A stretch of 64,000 nt of DNA from Pseudoalteromonas piscicida (GTDB taxonomy: Bacteria > Pseudomonadota > Gammaproteobacteria > Enterobacterales > Alteromonadaceae), in the NCBI RefSeq assembly GCF_002208135.1, contig NZ_CP021647.1:437501-501500 (forward strand), written 5' to 3'. Shown piece by piece: positions 9,865 to 20,657 of this stretch. A program made the translations under genes and the position numbers. Under the pieces are notes generated by a model, which saw only the letters and a list, made by a program, of their open reading frames with translations, did not search any database and was not told where the DNA came from. Position 1 is the stretch's first letter; each line of letters begins with the position of its first letter.

Positions 9865-10039
9865 TTTTGTATTGGTAATTCGAGATAAAATCAATTTACC
9901 AAATCAGCGACTTACACGCTAAGTAATATCGATGAGTAAACAGCAAACTCCGATACTTTACCACGTTAAATTTCTGCGCATAACGGCGTAATTTGTTGTA
10001 GACTTAGTAACTAAGAGATTATTTTATGATTGGAAATCT

Positions 10040-11572
10040 GTGACTGACAATGCCGTGATGCTCGAGCAGAAATTAAAACAAGCCATAGAGGCTAGAAAAA
10101 CGCTTGAGGATGCAAGAAAACAACAAGTAGAACTCCTTACTCAGTTTGCTGCAAAGTTATCCCTAGCCTGCAAAGGGCAAGATGTTTCACTTGACAATCA
10201 GTTGGCTAAATTTCGTATCGCACTTAATAAAGGCGTCGATTTTGAGTTGCTTGTGCCTTTTATTGACGGCATTTCTGAGCCACTAAAGTCACAAGAAGTG
10301 ACCAATTCAAATAATCAAAAAGCTTTGCAAGCGGCAATTCAGCAAAGTGGAAAGTTACTACAGAAACTAAAGGGACTACCAAATGAGTCGCGCAGAAAGT
10401 TGCGCCACTTATTGGATGTAGAACTTGAAGATATCAACTCTACTAATGCTTATATCCCCGCGTTGGAGTCTTTGGTTTCTATCTACCATACGGTTTTACA
10501 ATCAAAAGTAGAAATTACTGAAGAAACATCTCATAGCCGCCATCCTGAGCTAGCTGCTGAGCTTCAAGCTTTGATCAACGAATTAATTTTCGAAGACGAA
10601 GTGATAGAAAAGGTCAAAGGGATACGTGCGAGCGTTGCAGAAAACGACAGTTTAGATAATTTATATTCTGCAGCGACAGAAATCATTAAAATTATTGCGC
10701 AAACGATTGCCAAAGAGCGTCAATCCGCGCAGGGTTTTTTGGTTTCATTAAATCAAACACTAGAAGAGCTACACCGCTCTATTGTTGAAACAACGGCGCG
10801 TTCAAAATCAACATCTAAAGAGCTGCAATCGTTAAACAATAAAATTGAATCAAAAATTCAAAACTTAAATCAGCAAACCCAAAACGCCAACTCAATAACA
10901 GAACTAAAAGCTTTGGTCGACAACGAGTTGAAATTACTGAGTGCAGATTTGATAGCGCGCGAGAAGCTTGAAAAAAATGAGCGAGAGGCGCTGCTTGACT
11001 CATTTGATGCAATTAATAATCGCATTAACACCTTAGAGTCTAAAGTTTCAAATTATAAAAAGCGACTCAGCGAACAAAAGTTCAAAAGCCTATTGGATAG
11101 CTTAACCAAGTTACCTAATAGAGCGGCTTTTGATGAGCGTCTAACCCATGAAATGCACCTATTTGAGATAAACGATTCAGATGTGACGCTGGTTGTTATC
11201 GACGTAGATCACTTTAAATCTATCAACGACCGTTATGGACATAGTGCGGGGGATAAAACCTTGCAAGTGATCGCAAGAGCCCTTAAAAAGTCTATCAGAA
11301 AAAGCGATTTTATCGCGCGCTACGGCGGCGAGGAATTTGTCTTGCTAATGCCTGGCATGCCATTGACCCATGCGCAAAAGCCGCTTGAAAAAGTAAGGCA
11401 AGTCATTAAATCTATACCATTCAAATTCAAAGAAAAAGAAGTCGAAATAACGATTTCTCTCGGCGCTACTCAGTTTGTCAAAGGGGATACTGCGCTCAGT
11501 GCCTTTGACCGAGCTGATGCAGCGCTTTATGAAGCCAAGAATAGCGGGCGAGATAGATTGTGTTTTAAGTAA
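10040..11572 (+). CDS. Diguanylate cyclase (GGDEF), cytoplasmic
   Basis: This 510-residue protein makes cyclic di-GMP. The C-terminal GGDEF domain (about 350-510) has the metal/substrate segment VVIDVDHFKSINDRYGH and the active site GGEEF (residues 429-433). The inhibitory I-site RxxD is also present as RKSD five residues before it, so product feedback inhibition is expected. The first 340 residues are helical and rich in Gln/Glu/Lys, with a long coiled-coil (about 230-345) leading into the cyclase domain; no membrane segment or known sensor domain is recognised. I use the GTG start (MTDNAV); the ATG six codons later is an alternative. Confidence 0.93.
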   Translation: MTDNAVMLEQKLKQAIEARKTLEDARKQQVELLTQFAAKLSLACKGQDVSLDNQLAKFRIALNKGVDFELLVPFIDGISEPLKSQEVTNSNNQKALQAAIQQSGKLLQKLKGLPNESRRKLRHLLDVELEDINSTNAYIPALESLVSIYHTVLQSKVEITEETSHSRHPELAAELQALINELIFEDEVIEKVKGIRASVAENDSLDNLYSAATEIIKIIAQTIAKERQSAQGFLVSLNQTLEELHRSIVETTARSKSTSKELQSLNNKIESKIQNLNQQTQNANSITELKALVDNELKLLSADLIAREKLEKNEREALLDSFDAINNRINTLESKVSNYKKRLSEQKFKSLLDSLTKLPNRAAFDERLTHEMHLFEINDSDVTLVVIDVDHFKSINDRYGHSAGDKTLQVIARALKKSIRKSDFIARYGGEEFVLLMPGMPLTHAQKPLEKVRQVIKSIPFKFKEKEVEITISLGATQFVKGDTALSAFDRADAALYEAKNSGRDRLCFK

Positions 11573-11673
11573 ATAGGATTAACTCGGGTCAAAGTTGAGT
11601 GGCAAGACTTAGTACTTGGCTCCTACTTTGCTCAAGAAAATCCCGCTGCGCATTACAAACAAGGAGTAAGCCT

Positions 11674-13017
11674 ATGCAAGTAGAGCTAAACCCAACAGGG
11701 GTTCTTAACTTATTATCAAGATTGGAAGTCGATTTACTTCAGCAGTCAACCACAAGTGAGAGATATAGGCTTTTTAGAAATTGTGCATTGGCGGTATTGA
11801 ATGTAGGTAGTCATACCGATTCCAGCTCTGAAATCTACGATAAATACGAAGATTTTGATATTCAATTACTCGCACGCGAGCGAGGAATAAAAATTGCCTT
11901 AAGTAATCCCCCCGAGTCAGCTTTTGTCGACGGTCAAATAATTACCGGGATTCATGAGCATATATTCTCAGTGATCCGCGACATACTTTTTATTTGTCAA
12001 AAATATCGTGGTGAGAATAAATCGCCGGTAGAAATCACCCACATGGTTTTTGACATGCTGCGTAACGCCGATGCGCTTGAAGTAAATAAAGACCCTAACA
12101 TGATTGTCTGCTGGGGCGGTCATTCAATCAATGAGGTCGAATACAAATATACAAAAGAAGTAGGCTACCAACTCGGTCTTCGCGGCCTAAACATTTGTAC
12201 TGGTTGTGGACCCGGAGCTATGAAGGGACCGATGAAAGGAGCAACAATTGGTCATGCCAAGCAACGGATCTCGAATAACCGTTATTTAGGCCTTACCGAA
12301 CCCAGTATTATTGCCGCTGAGCCGCCTAACCCAATTGTTAATGAATTAGTGATTTTGCCTGATATCGAAAAACGTCTAGAAGCGTTTATACGCATTGCAC
12401 ATGGCATCATTATTTTCCCAGGCGGTGCAGGAACAGCTGAAGAGCTGCTTTATTTACTGGGTATTTTGTTACATCCAGAAAACGAAAAGCAATGTTTACC
12501 TGTGATCTTAACTGGCCCTAAAGAATCGGCTGCATATTTTGAAGAGCTCAGTGCTTTTGTTGAAAAAACACTGGGGAAAGAAGCATTATCTAAGTTCGAG
12601 ATTATCGTGGACAATCCAGAACTGGTAGCCAAAAAGCTCAAACAATCAATGGCAACGGTGCGAGAGTACCGTAAGTCTGAAGGTGATGCCTATTACTTTA
12701 ATTGGACGCTAAAGATTGAAAATGATTTTCAGCATCCATTTGCACCAACCCATGAAAATATGTCGGGCCTAGATTTACACCTCGAGCAACCAAAACAATT
12801 GCTGGCCGCTAACTTAAGGCGTGCTTTTTCTGGTATTGTTGCTGGAAACGTTAAAGATGAAGGTATCACTGCAATTAAGCAGCATGGTCCATACGAATTA
12901 AGTGGTGATAAATCACTGATGGCCGATATGGATAAGCTACTAGGTGCATTCGTGACTCAGGGGCGAATGAAGCTACCTGGGAGCAAGTATATACCGTGTT
13001 ATAAAATTAAAGCTTAG
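11674..13017 (+). CDS. ppnN: Pyrimidine/purine-5'-nucleotide nucleosidase PpnN (YgdH)
   Basis: This protein (447 residues) matches PpnN, which splits nucleoside monophosphates into base and ribose-5-phosphate and in E. coli is tuned by (p)ppGpp. The LOG-like Rossmann core shows [26 protein letters not shown] and [20 protein letters not shown]; the N-terminal regulatory segment [11 protein letters not shown] and C-terminal HRMKLPGS-like end (here [14 protein letters not shown]) fit the family from end to end. The frame is open 25 codons further up, but the ATG chosen has an AAGGAG ribosome-binding site at good spacing and aligns with E. coli PpnN. The xni gene follows after 5 bases. Confidence 0.95.
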   Translation: MQVELNPTGVLNLLSRLEVDLLQQSTTSERYRLFRNCALAVLNVGSHTDSSSEIYDKYEDFDIQLLARERGIKIALSNPPESAFVDGQIITGIHEHIFSVIRDILFICQKYRGENKSPVEITHMVFDMLRNADALEVNKDPNMIVCWGGHSINEVEYKYTKEVGYQLGLRGLNICTGCGPGAMKGPMKGATIGHAKQRISNNRYLGLTEPSIIAAEPPNPIVNELVILPDIEKRLEAFIRIAHGIIIFPGGAGTAEELLYLLGILLHPENEKQCLPVILTGPKESAAYFEELSAFVEKTLGKEALSKFEIIVDNPELVAKKLKQSMATVREYRKSEGDAYYFNWTLKIENDFQHPFAPTHENMSGLDLHLEQPKQLLAANLRRAFSGIVAGNVKDEGITAIKQHGPYELSGDKSLMADMDKLLGAFVTQGRMKLPGSKYIPCYKIKA

Positions 13018-13022
13018 AGTGA

Positions 13023-13793
13023 ATGAATAATTTGTTGTTAATAGATGCGCTTAACCTTATCAGGCGCATCTATGCTGTTAACCAACCAAAAGGTAGTAAA
13101 GAACAAGAGGCCCATATAAAGGCCTCTTGTCTTCGTGTAGAGCAAGCTACTCGTAGCTTGTTACGTAAAACCGGGGCTACACACGCAGTTGCGGTCTTTG
13201 ATGGTGATAAAAGTTGGCGTTATCACTTCTACCCAAAATATAAAATAAACCGCCAGCCAATGCCCGAATTCCTGAATCAGAATATTGATAAGTTTTCAGA
13301 GGCCTTTGCAAGTGTTGGTGTTAAATCATTTAATCCCGAACATGATGAAGCTGACGATGTGATAGCAACGCTTGCCTGTAAAGCCGCTGCCGCCAATGTT
13401 AACTGCACAATAGTATCCACTGATAAAGGTTTCTTACCGCTAATCAATGATGCTATCTCTGTTTACGACTATTTCAAAAAGTCGATAATCTCGCTTGAAG
13501 ATATAAAAAGTCGATTTTCAGTCACGCAAAGCAAGCTCGAGATGTTTTGGGCATTAAGTGGTGACAAGACGAACGATATCCCTGGTGTTGCAGGAATTGG
13601 TGTTAAGACAGCGCAAGAGCTGGTCACAAAGCATGATGATTTTGAAAGTATGCTAACAGACGAGACAGTAAAGCCTGCCGCTAAAGCGAAATTAGAGGCC
13701 GGGGCAAGCGACTATGTTACCAGTCTTGCGCTTGTGACACTAAGAAGAGATATTGAAATTGGTTTTAGTTTGAAGGATATACGAGTGGTTTGA
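13023..13793 (+). CDS. xni: Flap endonuclease Xni (ExoIX)
   Basis: This is a 256-residue 5'-nuclease-family protein related to the N-terminal domain of DNA polymerase I. It starts NNLLLIDALNLIRR (metal-binding Asp), has AVFDGDKSWR, HDEADDVIATLA and STDKGFLPL acidic metal sites and the helix-hairpin-helix region LSGDKTNDIPGVAGIGVKTA, which binds DNA and potassium in ExoIX. Xni has structure-specific endonuclease activity but reduced metal-ligand number relative to Pol I. It lies 5 bases after ppnN, as ygdH and xni are neighbours in many gammaproteobacteria, so the two are probably cotranscribed. Confidence 0.94.
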   Translation: MNNLLLIDALNLIRRIYAVNQPKGSKEQEAHIKASCLRVEQATRSLLRKTGATHAVAVFDGDKSWRYHFYPKYKINRQPMPEFLNQNIDKFSEAFASVGVKSFNPEHDEADDVIATLACKAAAANVNCTIVSTDKGFLPLINDAISVYDYFKKSIISLEDIKSRFSVTQSKLEMFWALSGDKTNDIPGVAGIGVKTAQELVTKHDDFESMLTDETVKPAAKAKLEAGASDYVTSLALVTLRRDIEIGFSLKDIRVV

Positions 13794-13931
13794 AGGGGCT
13801 TTTGATTGACAATTTATCACATCGTCGCTAAGCGCTAGGCGAACGTAGATGACTTTGATATATTGCATACAAGCGTATCTCAGTTTTGCAGATACAAGAT
13901 TCGTTTTACCCATTCTTTATTGAGCAGTTAG

Positions 13932-14330
13932 ATGATTAGGAAAATATTACAGTACATATTTCTTGGCCTTGCGGTTTACGTTACTGTGGTTTTTCTCGTG
14001 ATCAACTATTATAAAGACGATCCACAGGCAATGATTTGGCAGGACCGGGAAGCGTTTAACAACCGTTTTATTCGTAACCTTAGCCTTGAAAAGCCGACAG
14101 AGTTAGACACCGTGTTGGATACCTTGGGTAGTCCAGACCTTACATATGTAAAGAAGAAACAAGACGACACGATTGTACAAATTGTGTTTTACCGTACGCA
14201 GCTTGTAAAACCAGATGGTATTACTACGGAAGATGAATGCACTGGATTATTGTTTGAAAATGGCATTTTAAAGCTTTGGGGGCCTGGTGCGCGGGTCACA
14301 TTTGATAAAGTGCCACACCAACTAGATTAA
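13932..14330 (+). CDS. DUF3192-type single-pass membrane protein
   Basis: This 132-residue protein has one N-terminal membrane segment (about residues 6-26, IFLGLAVYVTVVFLVINYY) and a hydrophilic domain with FNNRFIRNLSLEKP, LDTLGSPDLTYVKKK and TEDECTGLLFENGILKLWG. This pattern agrees with the DUF3192 family of small Alteromonadales/Vibrio proteins of unknown function, distantly like SmpA/OmlA folds. The single Cys does not form a lipobox. No linked partner is visible: 138 bases separate it from xni and 155 from the next gene. Confidence 0.75.
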   Translation: MIRKILQYIFLGLAVYVTVVFLVINYYKDDPQAMIWQDREAFNNRFIRNLSLEKPTELDTVLDTLGSPDLTYVKKKQDDTIVQIVFYRTQLVKPDGITTEDECTGLLFENGILKLWGPGARVTFDKVPHQLD

Positions 14331-14485
14331 TTCTCTAATCAATGTGAAGGGCAAAATACCATATTGGCTTCGTTAATAAAGACACCTCATTTAGAGCAAC
14401 TAAATGGCAAAGTTTTTGTCTTGCTACTAAGGCTATTTTCCCGCTCCAAAATAGACCGTTTACTTAATAAAATTGGTAAAAATAG

Positions 14486-16177
14486 ATGGATGCAAGGATA
14501 GTCACTAGTAAAACGCTGTTTGCGTTAGCCCAAGGTACACACAAAGTATCACGGCTTTATTATTACAAAGAAAAGTGGTCTTCTATCTATCCTACCCTAG
14601 TTAAACTGGCGCAGCTTTATATGGACTGTTATGAGTCCTCACCCAGTAGCATGCACGGTCAGCTTGGACTGTATTCGCAAAACTTAGGTTACAACACCAA
14701 TCTGGTCATGAACCAAAATGTGATGGTTTGTATGGCCTGTCATCACTTAAAGTTCTCACGCGCCGTAACCGAAGAATTATTGCTTGCAAGCTTTGCAGAC
14801 TATTTATGTGTTGCCCGAGAAAGCGACCAACTCGCGGCAGGTAAAAAGTTAGATGCACAGCAAGATAAGCTTTGGAAAGTCCGGCATCAACTGGCTGTAA
14901 AGATACTTAGCGATGGACAAACACCGAACTTGCAATGTTTGCGAATTTTATCTCGCCTTTCAAACTACGACAGCAAACTCTTGGCTCCTACCCCTCAGCG
15001 GTTTAATGACCATGCCTCTTTGATTGTTGCAATTGCTCACCGATTAGCAAGCTTAATAACGCCTACACATACGCAAAAAAGCGTGGTTTTAGACAGAGCG
15101 ATTAAGCTTCTTTATAGCAAACTCAGTTACGCTTTTGCGTTAAAAGTGCTGAGTGCAATTGCTGGGGCGTTTGTAAAATATCCCGCAGGATTGCTGTGTG
15201 AGATTAAAGGTGAAGTAGGCTTTTTGGTGTTACAAAACAGTAGTGAAAAAATAATTGCTGTTGTAAAACAAGGGCAAACCAAAAAGCTAGCGAAGGCCAA
15301 TCGTAAATTTCAGTTTCACTGTGGTTTAACTGCGACGACAGATGCTAAGCTACTTTACAATATTTGGGACCGAGCTGCTGAGCCTGCGGTAATGCCTTTC
15401 GGCTCAGAACATTTACATCTGCTAGAAACAGTAAAAGCCTTATCTCAAAGTCAATTTCAAAGTATTCGTGCACTTGAAAAGCTGATTTGCGAGTTCGATT
15501 CAGTGTCAAGTGCATTGCAGATCGCAGCAAAGCAGTATAACCGTGAAAATCTAAAAGCCGCCTCCGTTAGGCACTCTCTTGCCATGGTAGGACTTGATGC
15601 TGCTGGGTTACTGGCGCAGCGAGTGTTGCTTGAGCAAATCATAGCAAACCATAAGCTTCCTTTCACTGAAGATATCGTGCATAAATATGGCGTGATTAGT
15701 CAAATCATCGCCTTATATGTTGGTGAAAGTTATGGTGAACAATTTGAGCGTTTGTTGTCTCCATTTGCAGCGGTTATTGTATTTTTAGTGACTAAACAAG
15801 GGGTAGAGATCCAACATGCCACAGCACTCCATTCTCGCGAGTATTCAGAAGAACTAGTATCAATTGCTAACCTATTTGGGATCCGCGCAATAGCAAAAGA
15901 TAAATACCTAGACTTTAATCAGCAGTACTTTGAAAAGAGTATTCTTCATAAGGCAATGCTAGATAGCGAAACGCTAAAAAAGTCTCAGACCAATGCGCAG
16001 TGTAAACTGTTTATTTTTGTTAAACTCATTGCACTTAAAGTGATATCCCCCAACTTTGTTTTAACTGCGTGGCAAAAACAATTGGTCGACGACGTATTAA
16101 CTGAAAGTCGTTTTGTTACCGCACAAAAGTTTGATTTGGCGCTACTAGAGACCGGATTTTACTCATCTATTGCGTGA
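14486..16177 (+). CDS. Degenerate HD-GYP / HDOD-like signalling protein
   Basis: This 563-residue cytoplasmic protein has no clear catalytic signature. Residues about 60-250 resemble an HD-GYP phosphodiesterase without its metal ligands: a helical block around VMVCMACHHLKFSRAVTEEL stands where HxxRV...LLHDIG is expected, and ALKVLSAIAGAFVKYPAGLL matches the usual LGIYPPGTLV segment that follows the GYP motif, but neither HD nor GYP is present. Residues about 350-460 resemble an HDOD domain, with SVRHSLAMVGLDAAGLLAQR matching the conserved SIRQALVLLGL block. It is probably a regulatory, non-enzymatic protein (inference). The ribosome-binding site is weak. It is monocistronic. Confidence 0.5.
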   Translation: MDARIVTSKTLFALAQGTHKVSRLYYYKEKWSSIYPTLVKLAQLYMDCYESSPSSMHGQLGLYSQNLGYNTNLVMNQNVMVCMACHHLKFSRAVTEELLLASFADYLCVARESDQLAAGKKLDAQQDKLWKVRHQLAVKILSDGQTPNLQCLRILSRLSNYDSKLLAPTPQRFNDHASLIVAIAHRLASLITPTHTQKSVVLDRAIKLLYSKLSYAFALKVLSAIAGAFVKYPAGLLCEIKGEVGFLVLQNSSEKIIAVVKQGQTKKLAKANRKFQFHCGLTATTDAKLLYNIWDRAAEPAVMPFGSEHLHLLETVKALSQSQFQSIRALEKLICEFDSVSSALQIAAKQYNRENLKAASVRHSLAMVGLDAAGLLAQRVLLEQIIANHKLPFTEDIVHKYGVISQIIALYVGESYGEQFERLLSPFAAVIVFLVTKQGVEIQHATALHSREYSEELVSIANLFGIRAIAKDKYLDFNQQYFEKSILHKAMLDSETLKKSQTNAQCKLFIFVKLIALKVISPNFVLTAWQKQLVDDVLTESRFVTAQKFDLALLETGFYSSIA

Positions 16178-16373
16178 TATTTATTCTATAAATACTATCA
16201 ATAACAAGCATAAATCATATGTATGTTATTTTTTCATTCCATACTGGAATAAGACCTAATTAATTGCTATAACACGCGGCTTAAACAAGCGAACGTACAC
16301 CTTTGTTAATTTCTACTAAACTTAGTCTGCAATTCTTCTCGGGTGTATTCCAACTTTTGATAAAGGAAAAAAC

Positions 16374-17381
16374 ATGGCACAGCAAACCATCACAGTTATC
16401 CGTGGCGACGGCATTGGCCCTAGCATCATCGATTCAGCAATCGAGATCTTAAAAGCCGTAGGTTGCGACTATGAATATGAATACGTAGACGCAGGTTTGG
16501 CTGCTTTAGAAAAAACAGGTGAATTACTTCCAGCAGCAACGCTAGAAGCAATTGAGCGTAACAAAATCACGCTAAAGGGCCCACTAACTACACCTGTTGG
16601 CGAAGGTTTCACGTCAATCAACGTGACATTGCGTAAGCATTTTGGCCTTTACGCAAACGTTCGTCCAGTTAAGTCATTTGAAGGTACTAAAGCACGCTAC
16701 GATGATATTGATATCATTACCGTACGTGAAAACACGCAAGGTATGTACTCAGGTCTTGGTCAAGTTGTTTCTGAAGATGGTAACGAAGCGGAAGCAATGT
16801 CAAAGATCACTCGCGAAGGTGCTGAAAAGATCGTAACTTTCGCTTATGAGTTAGCACAGCGTGAAGGTCGTAAGAAAGTAACTGCGGTTCACAAAGCGAA
16901 CATCCTAAAATCAACTTCAGGTCTATTCCTTAAAGTTGCTCGTGAAGTTGGTGAGCGTTACCCTGAAATTGAATCAGCAGAAATGATCGTTGATGCTACT
17001 TGTATGAAATTAGTAATGACTCCTGAAGAGTTTGATGTGATCGTAACAACAAACCTATTCGGTGACATCCTTTCTGATCTTTGCGCGGGTCTTGTTGGCG
17101 GTCTTGGTATGGCACCAGGTGCAAACATTGGTACTGACGCTGCAATCTTTGAAGCGGTTCACGGTAGCGCACCAGATATCGCTGGCAAAAACCTTGCAAA
17201 CCCAACTTCTGTTATTTTAGCTTCAATTCAAATGCTTGAGTACTTAGGCGAAGCTGATAAAGCGGAAAAAATCCGCAGTGCAGTAGCTGACGTTATCAAG
17301 AGCGGCGACCGTACAACGCGCGATCTTGGTGGTAGCCACGGCACTACCGATTTCACACAGGCGGTAATTGAGCGTCTTTAA
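16374..17381 (+). CDS. NAD-dependent isocitrate dehydrogenase
   Basis: This 335-residue beta-decarboxylating dehydrogenase oxidises isocitrate to 2-oxoglutarate in the TCA cycle. It shows the start GDGIGPSI, substrate region GEGFTSINVTLRKHFGLYANVRPVK (quoted in part: TSINVTLRKHFGLYANVRP), VRENTQGMYSG, TNLFGDILSDLCAGLVGG and AVHGSAPDIAGK. The short length and the LRKHFGLYANVRP block match mitochondrial/NAD-type IDH rather than the 415-residue NADP enzyme or 3-isopropylmalate dehydrogenase, although those are the nearest alternatives. It has a good ribosome-binding site (aaaggaaaaaac). Codon usage looks biased, as expected for a highly expressed gene. A hairpin lies directly after the stop. Confidence 0.9.
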   Translation: MAQQTITVIRGDGIGPSIIDSAIEILKAVGCDYEYEYVDAGLAALEKTGELLPAATLEAIERNKITLKGPLTTPVGEGFTSINVTLRKHFGLYANVRPVKSFEGTKARYDDIDIITVRENTQGMYSGLGQVVSEDGNEAEAMSKITREGAEKIVTFAYELAQREGRKKVTAVHKANILKSTSGLFLKVAREVGERYPEIESAEMIVDATCMKLVMTPEEFDVIVTTNLFGDILSDLCAGLVGGLGMAPGANIGTDAAIFEAVHGSAPDIAGKNLANPTSVILASIQMLEYLGEADKAEKIRSAVADVIKSGDRTTRDLGGSHGTTDFTQAVIERL

Positions 17382-17387
17382 TCCTTG

Positions 17388-17407
17388 GGTGGTGCGCTAG
17401 CACCACC
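17388..17407 (+). terminator. Terminator of isocitrate dehydrogenase
   Basis: A perfect 8-bp stem GGTGGTGC / GCACCACC with a 4-base loop follows the stop by 6 bases, then a pyrimidine tract TTCTTCTT. It overlaps the 3' end of the convergent M6 protease gene. Confidence 0.7.
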
Positions 17408-20368
17408 TTCTTCTTATCCCCATTAGCATACCACCGATTAACGCAAACCATCCTATACTGCCTCCAGACGATCCGCCATCACCTGAGTCCGTCGGTGTTG
17501 TTATTGGTGCCGTTACGGTGATTTCGACAGTGCCTTTAGCGCTTTGATCTGCGCCATCCGATAGGGTTAACACGACATTATATGTGCCCGCTTGAGCATA
17601 GCTATGTGATGCAGTTAAACCTGCTCCTTGCGTGCCATCACCGAAATCCCAATTAGCTTGATAGCTACCATCTCCCCCTACCGCAGTTGCGACAAAGCTT
17701 GCCTGTAAGTTAGATGTGGTCGCGGTGGCTTCAATAGTAAGTGGTACAACAACCGTCACTGAGGTTGACTTAGTTACGGCCTCGCCTTCGGCATCTGTTA
17801 CATTAAGCGTTACCATGTATGTGCCGCTTAGCTCATAGATATGTTCAACTGAGTTTGATGTTGCTGTGGTCCCGTCACCAAAGTTCCACTCAAGCTCATA
17901 AGGCGCCTTGCCACCGATGATTTCGGCATTGAAGACAAAGCCTTGCCCTACTGTAGTTGCTTTGACATCACCGACTGTAAGCGGGATTGGCTCGACGTTG
18001 CCAACGCTAACATTAGAACTCAACGCTGAACTGCTCCCGTCAGCTTTGGTGCGTATGAACATTACCGTATAATTGCCGGTATCTTGATAGCTGTGTATAG
18101 GTGAAAGCGCGTTACTTGTTTGACCATCGCCAAAGCTCCACAAAAAACTATCTGATTCGTTTAATGCTAGGCCTTTGACATTAAACTTAACGGTGTTTTG
18201 CGATTGTACGTGAGTAATTTTAGGGTCGCTGAGATAAACTACACCGACTTGCGCGCTGCTCGCATCTTCTTCTATGGTATTCAATCTAAGTTGAACACCA
18301 AAACCTGGCAAACTAACACCTGACTCCTTTTGGATTGAGAAGGTGTAATCCTGAGTATCATCAAACGTACTGATTGGCGTGAGATGTTGGTCGCCAAGAC
18401 CTGCTTTTTGAGTATCTAAACGCAGTGTTGCATCTTTGATTTGAATAATACTCGTTGCAGGTGTTGTTCCGTCGGCTTTGAAAATTGGGTTTTGGTCTTG
18501 GTCAATCACCAACATATCGCCAGAACCGGGGTGTAACGAAGTGGAGTTATTGCTTTGCCCATAGTTGCTGTACCACATCAACACACCTGAATTGTAACCA
18601 GACAAAGACAAACCAGCATCTAACCCTCTAAATGAGCGTAAATGTGCGTAGTAAGCGTTACTTGGTTTAGCTCTGTAGCCTGAAATCTTACGAAATCCGT
18701 TGTAGATAAGGTCGTTTGTAGGCTCTGCGTTATTAGTATAGATTTGCGCACCATCTGCTGTCACCTTGATGTTATCTAACAATACCCCTTTAAGTGTTTC
18801 AAAATCGTCAGTTTGATAAACGAATGTTACGGTGACTGTTTGTCCTCGGTACGCTGAGATATCAAAATCTAACGTAATTGGGTTAGCCCCAAAAGCCGAC
18901 GACTCGCCATCCATGTAATTAGTGACACTGGTATAATTTGGATGATTCGATTTTGTGGTATTGCCAGCAATTGGCTGTCCATTTACTGCCACTTGGAAAA
19001 TATCGTAGTTAAGCTCGATACTATAATTTGCAAGCATGGATAATGAAATTTCGGCTGCGTTAGGTAAGCTTACGGTAAAACTTGCTTGGTTATTGAGTTT
19101 GTCGTCTTGTCCAGAGTAATAGTGATAGTTCCCATCCAGAGGTGTTATAAATTCCTCTAGTTGTGCTGGCAAATTTATCTTTATTTGATTCGTGGTACCA
19201 TTGTTCACCCCAATATCTGTGAGCGTTACCGTTTGTTCTGTACTCAAATCATCAAACGTGTACTCAGTTTGCTTTAACCAATTACCTGCATAATTTTGTT
19301 GTAAAAACTCAAGGCTTTTAGGGGAGAACTGGGTGGGCTGTGAGCCACTTAATTGACCTAAGTAACTGCCTGAAGACATGACTGACCAAAGCGCAACGGG
19401 TTCACCTATGTCATTGGAATTTAAATCATATTCGTCCGGTAATCCGAGGTCATGACCAAACTCATGGACAACTACGCCGATTGCAGCATCAATAGGATTT
19501 ATGGTGTAGTTATAAATCTTGTAGTTGGTATCTGGAATTGCCTTAGGTTGGTTGTTTTCATCAAATACGAAGAAGCGATGTGACCAAATTGCATCAGTAT
19601 CTAATACGCCGCCCCCGCTTCTTGACCAATACTGGAATGAAATAACATGACATGGTCGATAATGCCGTCAGGCTCAAGGCGGTTACCGTCACCATCTATG
19701 TCGTTCAAATCTGTTTTATCGTACTCAGATAAGTCGATATTAAATTGAGTTACAGCTTTGCTTACCGCTTCGAACACTAACTCTTCCGGTCGTAAGTCTC
19801 GGGTATCGCCTTCTTGTTCGCCATAGTAGGCTGCATTTTGAGCGGCTCTTACCCAGCCAAATGCATTGCCAGATACCTTAAAACTACCGCCTGAGGCCGC
19901 TTGATAAAACTGGGTAACGGATTGTAACGGTTCATTGTTCGGTCCGTTATAGCCGCTATCTGAGTACAATAATGATTGGTAATGAGACGCGGGATAGCTT
20001 GAGTAGTACATATCCGTATCACCCGGGTTTAGTCGGTTCTGGTCGTTAGGCAAGTCGGGAAAATCGACCAAAATAGCAAGAATTTTGGCTTCATTAAGTG
20101 TTTGTGCTGTACCCACCGCAAATTGTTTGCCTAACTTAGTATTGCCAAGGTGCACGTTTTTAATTGCATAAGGTGTTTTTATTTGGCTGGCAATGGGCTT
20201 TGTTTTGACAAATTGCTCAAGCGCAATTTTTCGCTCGTATTCGCTGAGCGTGCGGCCAAGCTTTTTCTCCTGCCAATAGATAACCTGATCTTTATAGAGT
20301 ACCTGCGCTGACGCTGTACTTGATAGCAGTATGGTCGATGCCAATACGCTTAGCTTAAAAATATTCAT
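17397..20368 (-). pseudogene. M6 family (PrtV/InhA-like) secreted metalloprotease, frameshifted
   Basis: One gene is broken into two frames. The first part (from 20368) has a signal peptide (cleavage after ASA) and the M6 prodomain and catalytic start, and ends prematurely after SSIGQEAGAAY. Joining the next frame at the C-run 19612-19616 restores QEAGGGVLDTDAIWSHRF, then the zinc motif HEFGHDLGLPDEYD near 19430-19465. The second part continues through a beta-rich domain, three PKD domains (each with WxFGDG) and a C-terminal GlyGly-CTERM tail (SGGSIGWFALIGG then RRR), a sorting signal for rhombosortase and type II secretion. One extra C would give an intact protein of about 990 residues similar in layout to Vibrio PrtV. 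Sequencing error is as likely as true loss. Confidence 0.85.
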
Positions 20369-20567
20369 CTAAGAATCCCTGTCTAATTGAGCATTAAGTT
20401 TAGCATTTTTATCGCTTTGTTCCCGTATAAGTTCTGCTAAATAAAAAATCTAATTGGTGGTGAATTTTAAATTGAAATGTAATATTTCAACAATTGAAAG
20501 GTGGAAAGGTGGAATTTATATCTAATACTGTGTAGGCTAACTTTGAAATCAACTTAAAGGCAAGATA

Positions 20568-20621
20568 ATGACTAATTTCTTTCAGCTAATCGTTCTCGTG
20601 GTGGTACTGGTCTCTTCATAG
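20568..20621 (+). CDS. ilv leader peptide
   Basis: This 17-codon ORF reads MTNFFQLIVLVVVLVSS, nine of the seventeen residues being Leu, Ile or Val, the amino acids whose synthesis the downstream genes control. It has a ribosome-binding site (aaagg) 7 bases before the ATG and is followed 36 bases later by a strong terminator and then ilvI. This is the classical architecture of transcription attenuation: ribosome stalling at the branched-chain codons would favour an antiterminator. The ORF is too short for usual gene callers. Confidence 0.88.
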   Translation: MTNFFQLIVLVVVLVSS

Positions 20622-20657
20622 AGTTCAGCGGGGAGCTATTACTTGAAAGAAATACTC

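Noticed and set aside
11599..11673. Upstream start for ppnN giving 25 more residues
   Set aside because: The extension ([14 protein letters not shown]) does not match the family, while the later ATG has an AAGGAG site and aligns with the E. coli protein.
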